In this document: piece after piece, positions 27,813-36,173 of the stretch
How positions within the stretch are numbered: position 1 is the first letter of the stretch
Layout of the letters: every line of letters begins with the position of its first letter
NCBI GenBank assembly: GCA_903834785.1
Contig: CAILKP010000061.1
Span: forward strand, 124,001 to 188,000
Length of the DNA stretch: 64,000 nucleotides
Direction of reading: 5' to 3'
DNA from: an uncultured bacterium
Lineage (GTDB): Bacteria; Planctomycetota; Phycisphaerae; Phycisphaerales; UBA1924
The notes under the pieces: generated by a model
What the model was told of the DNA's origin: nothing
Seen by the model: the letters and a program-made list of their open reading frames with translations, nothing else
The model's database searches: none
Position numbers and translations under genes: made by a program

Positions 27813-27843
27813 AAAGAACCCGCCGGAAGGCGGGTTCTTTTAT
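27813..27843 (+). terminator. Terminator of rplU
   Basis: A 12-bp stem (AAAGAACCCGCC / GGCGGGTTCTTT) with a GGAA loop and TTTTATT. The A/T ends make it usable from both directions, so it may also stop the convergent transporter gene. Confidence 0.92.
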
Positions 27844-27889
27844 TGCGCGATCGAACTGATGGGCAGCGTGGGCTGACGCGAGCAGGCGG

Positions 27890-29212
27890 TCAGGCCGCTG
27901 CGGTGGGTGCCGAGCCGGGCTTGCCACTCTCGGTGCCTGCTACCGCCACCGCCACCGCGGCATCGCCGGTCACATTCACGACGGTGCGGCACATGTCCAG
28001 GACGCGGTCGACGGCCAGAATCATGGCGATGCCGTCGGCCGGGACGCCGACAGATCGCAGCACGATGACGAGCATCACCATGCCGCCCGAGGGAATGCCC
28101 GGCGAGCCGATGGCCGAGAAGACCGCGGTGAACACGATCGAAATCTGCTGCGTCATCGAGAGTTCGATGGCGTAGAACTGGGCGAGGAAGACGGTGGCCA
28201 CGGCCTGCATGAGCGCGGTGCCGTCCATGTTGATCTTGGCACCCATGGCGCAGACGAAACTGGTGATGTCGGCGGGAACGCCAAGGCGATCGCGGACGGT
28301 CTGAATGGTCACCGGGAGAGTTGCTGCGGAACTGGAACTGCTGAAGGCCACCAGTTGCACCTGGGCGAGGCCCTTGAAGAAATCGCGGATCGTCATCCTG
28401 GAAAAGAGCTTCACGACGGTGGGGTAGATGACGAACTGAATCACAGCCAGGCCGAGCAGCACAGTCAGGCAGTAGGCCGCCAGCGACGAGAGCACCGCAA
28501 AGCCGAGGTTGGCGACGATGGGCACGATCAGGCAGAACACGCCGTAGGGCGCGACGTGCATGATGCCACGGACAATGAGGATAAACGCCTCGTTGAGGCC
28601 CTCTATGGCCGCAAACACCGGAGCGGACCGCTCGCGGGGCAGAAGCGAAAGGCCGACACCCAGCAGCAGCGCGAAGACGACAACCTGCATCATGTCGCCG
28701 CGGACCAGTGCATCAAACGGGTTGGTCGGGATGATCTCGCGTGCCAGATCCCAGGGCTTGACACTCTTGGCCGCGGTCATCACCTTGCTGGCCGATTCGG
28801 TCTGCAGCGAGGCCATCAGCTTCTCGCGGGCCTCCGGGCTGATGAACCGTGACCCGCCCGGCTGGATGAGGTTCACCAGCAGCAGCCCGACGGCGACGCT
28901 GCTGAACGCCGTGCAGGCGAAGATGCCCACCGTCTTGCCGCCGATGCGTCCGAGCTTCTTGAGGTCTCCCAGCGAGCCGATCGCCAGGATCATCGCAAAG
29001 AGGATGATCGGCACGGCGATGAACTGCAGCGACCGCTTGAAGAGGTCGCCGAGCAGTTGATTGAGATTGATCGCAAAGTCCAGCGCGGCAACATACAGGC
29101 CATCAGGCCCGGCGGCGGAGCGGACACCAGGCCCGACCATGTTGAGCACAAGGCCCAGCACAATGCCCAAGCCCAGCCCGATGAGGATCTTCCAGTGCAG
29201 GGCGAGTTTCAA
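27890..29212 (-). CDS. Dicarboxylate/amino acid:cation symporter
   Basis: The 440-residue membrane protein of the DAACS (GltP/DctA) family takes up glutamate, aspartate or C4-dicarboxylates with protons or sodium. The serine-rich hairpin AFSSSSSAATLPVT, the NMDGTAL motif and VDRVLDMCRTVVNVTGDA define the binding site. The start is TTG at 29212, supported by AGGAG about 10 nt upstream. The substrate cannot be told from sequence alone. It is divergent from the FGE gene. Confidence 0.93.
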   Translation of the reverse strand: MKLALHWKILIGLGLGIVLGLVLNMVGPGVRSAAGPDGLYVAALDFAINLNQLLGDLFKRSLQFIAVPIILFAMILAIGSLGDLKKLGRIGGKTVGIFACTAFSSVAVGLLLVNLIQPGGSRFISPEAREKLMASLQTESASKVMTAAKSVKPWDLAREIIPTNPFDALVRGDMMQVVVFALLLGVGLSLLPRERSAPVFAAIEGLNEAFILIVRGIMHVAPYGVFCLIVPIVANLGFAVLSSLAAYCLTVLLGLAVIQFVIYPTVVKLFSRMTIRDFFKGLAQVQLVAFSSSSSAATLPVTIQTVRDRLGVPADITSFVCAMGAKINMDGTALMQAVATVFLAQFYAIELSMTQQISIVFTAVFSAIGSPGIPSGGMVMLVIVLRSVGVPADGIAMILAVDRVLDMCRTVVNVTGDAAVAVAVAGTESGKPGSAPTAAA

Positions 29213-29361
29213 GGCGGGGGACTCCTGATGAACACGATCTTTGACAATGAGTTTGGCGGCCGGTTGTTGATCAAAGCGGGTGGATTCATCCGCACGCGGC
29301 AGCAGGACCAGCCGGCCGATGGTCTATTATTATGACCTTCCGCTCCATGACTTGAGCCCCC

Positions 29362-30570
29362 ATGATGCAAGTTTCCTTCATTCTGTGCGTGCTCGTCCCG
29401 CTGCTGGCTGGAAGCGACACACCCAACCCCGATGCATTGAACTCCTGCTGCACGCCGGTCGGCCGGGCGGGGCGCCTGGTTGCTCAGGCACCACAATCGC
29501 CCGCAACCCAGCCCATGCCGGCGAGCGCCACGCCGAAATCCATCCCGGCCGGCATGGTCTTTATTCGCGGTGGCGAGTTCGCCATGGGCAGCAAAGACAC
29601 GCTCGCCCGGCCGGATGAACAGCCCATTCACCGCGTCCGCGTCGACGGGTTCTGGATGGACGTGACGGAGGTCACTAACGCCCAGTACGCGGCGTTCGTC
29701 AAGGCGACCGGGTACAAGACCGTGGCCGAGCGGCCGGTGGACTGGGAGGAACTCAAGAAGCAGCTTCCGCCAGGAACGCCCAAGCCGGATCCCAAGATGC
29801 TGCTCCCCGGATCGCTTGTCTTTACTCCTCCGGCTCAGCCGGTGGACCTTCGGGATACCCAGCAATGGTGGAGTTGGACGACCGGGGCGAACTGGCGCCA
29901 CCCCGAAGGACCGGGCAGTTCGATCGAAGGCAAAGACAACCTCCCCGTCGTGCACATCGCCTTTGAGGATGCCGTGGCGTACTGCAACTGGGCCGGCAAG
30001 CGGCTCCCGACCGAGGCCGAGTGGGAGTTTGCCGCTCGCGGCGGGCTGGACGGCAAGACCAACGTGTGGGGCGACGAGCCGGTCGATGCCAAACGATGCA
30101 ACACCTGGCAGGGCCACTTTCCTGACAAAAACACGAACGAGGACGGCTTCGCCCGCGCAGCCCCTGTCCGCAGCTTCGCGGCCAACGGATACGGCCTCTA
30201 TGACATGGCCGGCAACGTGTGGGAGTGGTGCAGCGACCTGTACCGGCCCGACACGTACGCCCGGCAAATGCTGGAACTGGATTCGGCGGGGACCAAGGGT
30301 GACAGGCGGGTACTGGTCAACCCCAAAGGCCCCGCACGCAGCTACGACCCCCGAAGCCCGGGCGCACCTGAAAGCCGCGTTCATCGCGGCGGCAGCTTCC
30401 TGTGCAACGACAGCTACTGCGCCAGCTACCGGCCCAGTGCCCGCATGGCCTGCCCGCCCGACACGGGGATGCAGCACCTGGGATTTCGCTGCGTGATCTC
30501 ACAAGCGGATTGGGAAAGAAACGCAACCAAAGCAGCGGCGAGCGATCCCGCTGACCAGGTCAAGAAGTGA
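29362..30570 (+). CDS. Formylglycine-generating enzyme (sulfatase activator)
   Basis: The 402-residue FGE-sulfatase family protein oxidises a sulfatase cysteine to formylglycine using copper and oxygen. The N-terminus looks like a signal peptide. GMVFIRGGEFAMGS opens the FGE fold, and RGGSFLCNDSYCASYRPSARM holds both catalytic cysteines, C348 and C353, so it should be a true FGE and not an inactive SUMF-like relative. The next gene, 37 nt downstream, is its probable substrate. Confidence 0.93.
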   Translation: MMQVSFILCVLVPLLAGSDTPNPDALNSCCTPVGRAGRLVAQAPQSPATQPMPASATPKSIPAGMVFIRGGEFAMGSKDTLARPDEQPIHRVRVDGFWMDVTEVTNAQYAAFVKATGYKTVAERPVDWEELKKQLPPGTPKPDPKMLLPGSLVFTPPAQPVDLRDTQQWWSWTTGANWRHPEGPGSSIEGKDNLPVVHIAFEDAVAYCNWAGKRLPTEAEWEFAARGGLDGKTNVWGDEPVDAKRCNTWQGHFPDKNTNEDGFARAAPVRSFAANGYGLYDMAGNVWEWCSDLYRPDTYARQMLELDSAGTKGDRRVLVNPKGPARSYDPRSPGAPESRVHRGGSFLCNDSYCASYRPSARMACPPDTGMQHLGFRCVISQADWERNATKAAASDPADQVKK

Positions 30571-30607
30571 TCGCTTGACTCACACCCATTTAGCAAGGAG
30601 CAATCGG

Positions 30608-32218
30608 ATGATCTCACCGTTCAGGCCGCTTCTGGAACTTTTTCCGAGTCGCGTCGTCGCCCGCCCCAAAGCAACGCTCGCCGCACTGGCGGCATGCCTC
30701 ATCGCCGCATTCGTCGGTGTCGCCGATGCGCGGGCCCAGGCCGCACCGGCCAAGAAGCCCAACATCCTGGTCATCTGGGGTGACGATGTCGGCGGATTCA
30801 ACATCAGCGCATACAACATGGGAATGATGGGGTACAAGACCCCGAACATCGATCGCATCGCCAAAGAAGGCGCGATCTTCACCGACTGGTACGGCGGCCA
30901 GTCCTGCACTGCCGGACGTGCGGCATTCATCACCGGCCAGTCCCCAATCCGCACCGGCCTGACCAAGGTCGGCCTACCCGGCGCCCCCGAGGGGATGAAG
31001 AAAGAAGATCCCACCATCGCCACGCTCCTGAAGGCGCAGGGATACATGACCGGCCAGTTCGGCAAGAACCACCTCGGCGACCGGGATGACATGCTCCCGA
31101 CCGCCCACGGTTTCGATGAGTTCTTCGGCAACCTCTACCACCTCAACGCCGAGGAGGAGCCGGAGAACCCCGACTATCCCAAGGACCCAGAGTTCAAGAA
31201 GAAGTTCGGCCCCCGCGGCGTCATCCACAGCTTCGCCGGCGGCAAGATCACCGACACCGGCCCGCTGACCAAGAAGCGCATGGAGACGATCGACGAGGAG
31301 GTCAACGCCAAGGCCCTGGACTTCATGGAGCGAGCCGCCAAGGCCAACAAGCCCTTCTTCCTGTGGTGGAACTCGACGCGGATGCACATCTTCACCCACC
31401 TCAAGGCGGAGTCTGAGGGCAAGACCGGCCTTGGCGTCTACGCCGACGGCATGGTCGAGCACGACGGGCACGTCGGCCAGGTGCTTGACAAGCTCAAGGC
31501 GCTCGGCCTGGAAGACAACACGATCGTGATGTACTCGACGGACAACGGAGCCGAGAGCTTCACGTGGCCCGACGGCGGCACCACCATGTTCCGCGGCGAG
31601 AAGAACACCAACTGGGAAGGCGGCTACCGCGTCCCGTGCGTGATCCGCTGGCCCGGCACGATCAAGCCCGGCACCGTGATCAACGACATCGGCGCCCACG
31701 AGGACATGCTGATGACCTTCGTCACCGCCGCCGGCGATGCGACCGCCAAGCAGGACCTCCTCAAGGGCCGCAAGATCGGTGACATGACCTACAAGGTCCA
31801 CCTCGACGGCTACGACCTGGCCCCCGCGTTCCGCGGACAGGCCGCCTGGCCCCGCAAGGAGTTCATCTACTGGACCGACGACGGCAGCGTCGCCGCCCTC
31901 CGTTACGGTAACTGGAAGGTCACGTTCCTGGCGCAGGAAGCCGAGGGGCTCAAGGTCTGGCAGCAGCCCTTCGTCGAACTGCGAGCCCCCCTGATCACCA
32001 ACCTCCGAATGGACCCCTTCGAGCGTGCTGAGCACGAGAACGCCATGGGCTACCAGAGGTGGTACATGGAGCGCATGTTCATGATTGCTCCGGCTGGGGC
32101 GTACGTCGGCCAGTGGCTCCAGAGCTTCAAGGATTTCCCGCCGCGCCAGAAGCCCGGCAGCTTCAACCTTGAGCGTGTCATGGAGGCCGTTTCGAATCCC
32201 CAGGGTTCGGGCCGGTAA
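30608..32218 (+). CDS. Arylsulfatase (cysteine type)
   Basis: The 536-residue exported sulfatase starts at the ATG with AAGGAG 7 nt upstream. A signal sequence (ALAACLIAAFVGVADARAQA) is followed by NILVIWGDDVGG with the metal-binding aspartates. The formylglycine motif is SCTAGRAAF with C100 as the modified residue (C-x-A-x-R). FGKNHLGD and STDNGAE are further active-site segments. It hydrolyses sulfate esters; planctomycetes use such enzymes on sulfated polysaccharides, but the substrate here is not known. It pairs with the FGE gene. Confidence 0.93.
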   Translation: MISPFRPLLELFPSRVVARPKATLAALAACLIAAFVGVADARAQAAPAKKPNILVIWGDDVGGFNISAYNMGMMGYKTPNIDRIAKEGAIFTDWYGGQSCTAGRAAFITGQSPIRTGLTKVGLPGAPEGMKKEDPTIATLLKAQGYMTGQFGKNHLGDRDDMLPTAHGFDEFFGNLYHLNAEEEPENPDYPKDPEFKKKFGPRGVIHSFAGGKITDTGPLTKKRMETIDEEVNAKALDFMERAAKANKPFFLWWNSTRMHIFTHLKAESEGKTGLGVYADGMVEHDGHVGQVLDKLKALGLEDNTIVMYSTDNGAESFTWPDGGTTMFRGEKNTNWEGGYRVPCVIRWPGTIKPGTVINDIGAHEDMLMTFVTAAGDATAKQDLLKGRKIGDMTYKVHLDGYDLAPAFRGQAAWPRKEFIYWTDDGSVAALRYGNWKVTFLAQEAEGLKVWQQPFVELRAPLITNLRMDPFERAEHENAMGYQRWYMERMFMIAPAGAYVGQWLQSFKDFPPRQKPGSFNLERVMEAVSNPQGSGR

Positions 32219-32240
32219 GGTCTTGACTACCTGATCCATG

Positions 32241-32270
32241 CCATCCCGGCACCGAGAGGTGCCGGGATGG
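32241..32270 (+). terminator. Hairpin after the sulfatase gene
   Basis: A perfect 13-bp stem (CCATCCCGGCACC / GGTGCCGGGATGG) with a GAGA loop lies 22 nt after the sulfatase stop. The T tract is weak (ATTTGTC), so it may act as an mRNA-stabilising 3' hairpin as well as a terminator. Confidence 0.65.
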
Positions 32271-32405
32271 ATTTGTCGAAAGCGATTTGGGGGTCCGCCA
32301 ACTGCCCGGAATCTGACATCCGCCGCTGAGCGGCCGTTCCGCCCGATCAGCCCGTTTGCATTGATTCCGTCGCACACCTGCTCATTGCTGTTGAACTGGA
32401 CATCT

Positions 32406-33470
32406 ATGAAGCACTCATCTGTCGTGAAGAACCTCTCAGTGCTCTCCGCCCTCCTGGGCACGCTGTCGCTAGCAGGCTGCGCCTCGCCCGCATCGACTTC
32501 GAGTTCCCCAACATCCGGCCAACAAACCGGGGCTCGCCAGCCGCTGCAATCCTGGAACGACACGGCCGCCCGAAAGGCCCTCATCTCGTTCGTGGAGCGA
32601 ACCACCAAACCCGGATCAGCGGAGTTTGTCCCGGTCGCCGAGCGCATCGCCGTCTTCGACAACGATGGCACGCTCTGGGCCGAGCAGCCGATGTACTTCC
32701 AGTTCCTCTTCGCCGTCGACCGCATCAAGGCACTGGCGGGCCAGCACCCGGAGTGGAAAGACAAGGAGCCGATGGCGTCGGTGCTCCGCGGCGACATGAA
32801 GGCCGCGATGGCCGGCGGCGAGCATGCGCTGCTGGAGATCGTGATGGCGGCCCACGCAGGCATGACCACCGATGAGTTTGATGCCATCGTCAAACAATGG
32901 TGCGCGACCGCCACGCACCCGACGACCGGACGGCCGTACACCAGCATGGTGTACAAACCCATGCTCGAAGTCCTCGAGTATCTACGCGCCAACGGCTTTA
33001 AGACCTTCATCGTTTCCGGAGGCGGGGTGGAGTTCATGCGAGCATTCGCAGAAGCCACCTACGGCATCCCGCCCGAGCAGATCATCGGCAGCAGCGGCAA
33101 GCAGAAGTTCGAACTCCGTGATGGCAAGCCCGTGATCGTCAAGCTTCCCGCCGTCGAGTTCATCGACGACAAGGAAGGAAAGCCGGTCGCCATTCAGAAG
33201 CACATCGGCCGCCGCCCTACAGCGGCCTTCGGCAACTCAGACGGTGACCTGCCGATGCTGCAGTGGACCGCCGCCGGTTCCAGCCCGCGGCTGTGCGTGT
33301 TCATCCGCCACACCGATGCCGCCCGGGAATGGGCTTACGACCGTGCGTCGTCCGTCGGCCGTCTGGACAAGGGCCTCGACGAGGCGCTGGCCAAGGGCTG
33401 GACCGTCGTGGATATCAAGGCGGACTGGCGCGAAGTCTTTGCCGCCCCGGCGGGCTCGCCCGGTCGGTAA
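32406..33470 (+). CDS. HAD-family phosphatase lipoprotein
   Basis: The 354-residue lipoprotein (SLAGC, Cys 25) carries a haloacid-dehalogenase domain. The DxD nucleophile motif is VFDNDGTL with D85 and D87, the second motif is FKTFIVSGGG, and GNSDGDLPML holds the metal acidics. A phosphatase on the outside of the cytoplasmic membrane or in the outer membrane is expected. It follows the FGE-sulfatase pair on the same strand with a hairpin between, so it may or may not be cotranscribed. Confidence 0.88.
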   Translation: MKHSSVVKNLSVLSALLGTLSLAGCASPASTSSSPTSGQQTGARQPLQSWNDTAARKALISFVERTTKPGSAEFVPVAERIAVFDNDGTLWAEQPMYFQFLFAVDRIKALAGQHPEWKDKEPMASVLRGDMKAAMAGGEHALLEIVMAAHAGMTTDEFDAIVKQWCATATHPTTGRPYTSMVYKPMLEVLEYLRANGFKTFIVSGGGVEFMRAFAEATYGIPPEQIIGSSGKQKFELRDGKPVIVKLPAVEFIDDKEGKPVAIQKHIGRRPTAAFGNSDGDLPMLQWTAAGSSPRLCVFIRHTDAAREWAYDRASSVGRLDKGLDEALAKGWTVVDIKADWREVFAAPAGSPGR

Positions 33471-33551
33471 GTCGACGGTTCATACACTCGCCGCTGATCT
33501 TCGCCACCGTCCGCAACGGCCGGGACCTGCCACGAACTCTGCGGGAGCACC

Positions 33552-34064
33552 ATGTCATCCCACAAACAGACTCATCTCGCCACCGTCGACGATGCACCGC
33601 TGCAGATGGGCCTTCGCCTGCTCCGTGCCACCGTTGTCGAGCCCTGGGAGTCCGTCGATCAACTCATCAAGGACCACGGGCATCGTGATCTTGGCGATCC
33701 GCTGACAGAGGGCACCGGTGCCTGGCACCTCCGTCACATCGTGGAGATCTTCCGGCTCCACGCGCGAACTGTCGCCGAAGGGCTTTCCGGTGATGCCGCA
33801 GCCACAGGAATCGCATCCCCCCAGGCCCCGATACCACTAACGGCCAGTTGGAGCCCTGCAGCCGCTCGCAATGAACTGCTGGCCGATGTCGACCGCTTCT
33901 GCACCTGGCTCGAGACCGTTCCACCCCAGGCACGCGCTCGCCAGTTCTCCTACGGCAGCCAGACCGATCTGACTCGCATGCTCAGCACCATGCTCCAGCA
34001 CATCACCTGGCACGCCGCGGCAGTGCACTACTGGGTCAAGTGGAAGTTAGTACCCGCCAGGTGA
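33552..34064 (+). CDS. DinB-like protein
   Basis: The 170-residue protein has the four-helix DinB/YfiT layout. The histidines expected to bind a metal are in GAWHLRHIVEIF and in HITWHAAAVHYW near the C-terminus. DinB-like proteins often act as thiol-dependent transferases or are of unknown role. It is convergent with the DUF192 gene, 16 nt away. Confidence 0.65.
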   Translation: MSSHKQTHLATVDDAPLQMGLRLLRATVVEPWESVDQLIKDHGHRDLGDPLTEGTGAWHLRHIVEIFRLHARTVAEGLSGDAAATGIASPQAPIPLTASWSPAAARNELLADVDRFCTWLETVPPQARARQFSYGSQTDLTRMLSTMLQHITWHAAAVHYWVKWKLVPAR

Positions 34065-34080
34065 CCCTTACCGCCAGCCA

Positions 34081-34626
34081 TTACCGCGCACGCTTGCGCA
34101 GCGATGCGTCCAGCTGCACCAGGTCGCCTTCCTTGACGTTGAGCTTCTTGATCGTGCCCTCCGCCAGCTCAATGACGTACTGGCTTGGGTACCGGCTCGA
34201 ATACTGCTTGAGCCGGCTGTTGTACACGGGGTTCAAGGCGTCCTTGGGCGTGCCCTCGCCCTTGGCCGGATCCCGCGGCGGCTCGGCCTTCATCTCATGC
34301 ATCGCCAGAATCCGGCCCGCGCTGTCAAGATAAATGATGTCGATGCCGATCGGGCAATCCCGCATCACAAAGCCCTGCACCTGCACCTGATTATCCGGGA
34401 ACACAAACAGCAGTCCGCCATCCGGCTCGATAAACGTGCGCTCGGAAAGCCCGCGGAACCGCGACTCAACTGTCAGCGCGGTCTCCAGGAAAAATGTCTT
34501 GTTACCGATGGTCACCTTGGTCACGTCGGCTCCGGAGCGATCGTCGCAGCCCGCGAGCACGCAGCAAACCGCGGCGGCGACGACAAGGGCGGGCATGGCA
34601 AAGTTCGGTGCGAGATTGTGGTTCAT
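34081..34626 (-). CDS. DUF192 lipoprotein
   Basis: The 181-residue lipoprotein (CCVLAGC) has a DUF192 domain: FRGLSERTFIEPDGGLLFVF, the DCPIGIDIIYLD strand and YVIELAEGTIKKLNVKEGD. The fold is a small beta-barrel of unknown function. Its ATG overlaps the stop of gluQ (ATGA-type 4-nt overlap), so translation is coupled to the gluQ gene. Confidence 0.88.
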   Translation of the reverse strand: MNHNLAPNFAMPALVVAAAVCCVLAGCDDRSGADVTKVTIGNKTFFLETALTVESRFRGLSERTFIEPDGGLLFVFPDNQVQVQGFVMRDCPIGIDIIYLDSAGRILAMHEMKAEPPRDPAKGEGTPKDALNPVYNSRLKQYSSRYPSQYVIELAEGTIKKLNVKEGDLVQLDASLRKRAR

Positions 34627-35639
34627 CGGGTCAGCCAGGCATCGTCCTCGGGCGTGAAGACGGCGGGAGTGCGGGGAACGAGCGTCAAGTCTACAGCGGC
34701 CACAAGGTCATCGGGCGAAAGCTCCTGGCGGCTGGGCAAAAGCCCTGACCACCACGCCACCAGGCCGATGATCCGCTCCCGCCGAACACCTCTGGACCGG
34801 TAATAGTCGATCCGGGAATCCCCGTGCCGCTTGGCCAGCCGCCGCCCGTCAGCCCCAACTACCAGAGGCACGTGCGTGTACCGCGGCTCCGGCCCCAGCC
34901 CCAGAGCACGGTACAGCAGCAACTGCCTCCCGGCGGAGGGCAGCAGATCATCGCCACGCACGATCTCGCTGACCTGCTGGCGGTGATCATCCACCACCAC
35001 AGCCAGCTGGTACGCCGGTGTCCCGCGCTTGGTCCAGATCACAAAGTCGCCAATGCTCGATGCAGGGTCCACGACCTGCCTGCCCGCAAAGGCATCGTCG
35101 AACCCCACTGTTCCGGGGGGTGTCACGAACCGCCAGTTGGACTCGGGCAGGTCAAATCCACGAGGCCCGACCGGCGGCCGAAGCGAGGCCGGAAACACCA
35201 CCTCACTGACGCCCTCCTGCGGGGCCGATGCCGCCGCCTCGATTTGCGCTCGGGTCAGGTCGCTCGGGTACGCCGCGGCACGGCTCGCCAGCCGCTCCAT
35301 GGCCTCCCGGTACGGGCTCAGGTCTGTTGACTGCACCAAAGCGTTGTTTGCCGCCGTTCCCAGCGGGTGGGTGTCCCACTCAATCCCCAGCCAGTGCAGG
35401 GTGTCGGCGATGGCCTGAGCCGCGCCCGGCTTGATCCGCGGGCCGTCGAGATCCTCAATCCGAAACACCAGCGACCACCCGCCGCGGCGTGCCAGGGCCC
35501 AGTTCAACAGGAAAGTCCGGGCGTTGCCCAGATGCAAGGCCCCCGTCGGGCTGGGGGCCAGCCGCGAAACGCCCTGCCGCGACGCCGGCTGGGCCGGATC
35601 GCCGTTCTGGTGTTCAGGTGATAAGGACGCCTCGGGCAT
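34623..35639 (-). CDS. gluQ: Glutamyl-Q tRNA(Asp) synthetase
   Basis: The 338-residue truncated class I synthetase attaches glutamate to queuosine of tRNA-Asp. RLAPSPTGALHLGN (26-39) is the HIGH region and LAKRHGD replaces KMSKS. No anticodon-binding domain is present, which separates it from GltX. The Cys residues that bind zinc in the E. coli enzyme are missing: the region reads YPSDLTRAQIEAA. GluQRS needs queuosine, so the organism probably makes or salvages it. Confidence 0.9.
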   Translation of the reverse strand: MPEASLSPEHQNGDPAQPASRQGVSRLAPSPTGALHLGNARTFLLNWALARRGGWSLVFRIEDLDGPRIKPGAAQAIADTLHWLGIEWDTHPLGTAANNALVQSTDLSPYREAMERLASRAAAYPSDLTRAQIEAAASAPQEGVSEVVFPASLRPPVGPRGFDLPESNWRFVTPPGTVGFDDAFAGRQVVDPASSIGDFVIWTKRGTPAYQLAVVVDDHRQQVSEIVRGDDLLPSAGRQLLLYRALGLGPEPRYTHVPLVVGADGRRLAKRHGDSRIDYYRSRGVRRERIIGLVAWWSGLLPSRQELSPDDLVAAVDLTLVPRTPAVFTPEDDAWLTR

Positions 35640-35810
35640 GGGGGCATGATTGGCGGTCGTCCGCCGGCCTGCGGGCGGCGCGATACACTCGGCCGCCGGG
35701 TTTTGGTCTGGGTTTGATCGGGTCGGCCTCCGACCCGCGGCAGCCCGCTGATCCGGCTTGCGTCGCTCCCAATCAATGGGCGGAGTCGGGTGTCTTTGAA
35801 GGCAACCACC

Positions 35811-36158
35811 ATGGCCAAGGCCGTTCGTTCCAGCAAGAAATCAGGCTCCGGCTCGGAAGCAGCGGCAGGCGAGGGCGGGCGGATGGATTCAACCGCCATC
35901 GAGCGGGCCCTTGCCAACATGCCCGAATGGGCCGAGGTGGGCGGCAGCATCCAGCGCACCTTCGGCTTCCCCAACTTCGTCGCCGCGATGGAGTTTGTCA
36001 ACAAGGTTGCCGCCGCGGCAGAGGCCGACCAGCACCATCCGGACATCCTGATCCGGTACAACAAGGTGACCATGTCGCTCAACACCCATGATGCCGGCGG
36101 CATCACGGCCAAGGACTTCGCACTGGCCGCCAAGATGGACGCCATGGTCGCCGGGTAA
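35811..36158 (+). CDS. Pterin-4a-carbinolamine dehydratase
   Basis: The 115-residue protein (from the ATG at 35811; an in-frame GTG lies 21 nt upstream) has the PCD/PhhB core FPNFVAAMEFVNKVAAAAE and the active-site HHPDI with THDAGGITAKD. The enzyme recycles 4a-hydroxytetrahydrobiopterin after aromatic amino acid hydroxylation; in bacteria it can also have a molybdopterin-related role. No hydroxylase gene is nearby. Confidence 0.92.
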   Translation: MAKAVRSSKKSGSGSEAAAGEGGRMDSTAIERALANMPEWAEVGGSIQRTFGFPNFVAAMEFVNKVAAAAEADQHHPDILIRYNKVTMSLNTHDAGGITAKDFALAAKMDAMVAG

Positions 36159-36173
36159 CGGGGCGGACCCAGC

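Noticed and set aside
30974-33058. 694-codon open frame opposite the sulfatase and HAD genes
   Set aside because: It spans two genes with catalytic motifs and crosses the hairpin at 32241-32270; a shadow of GC-rich codon use.
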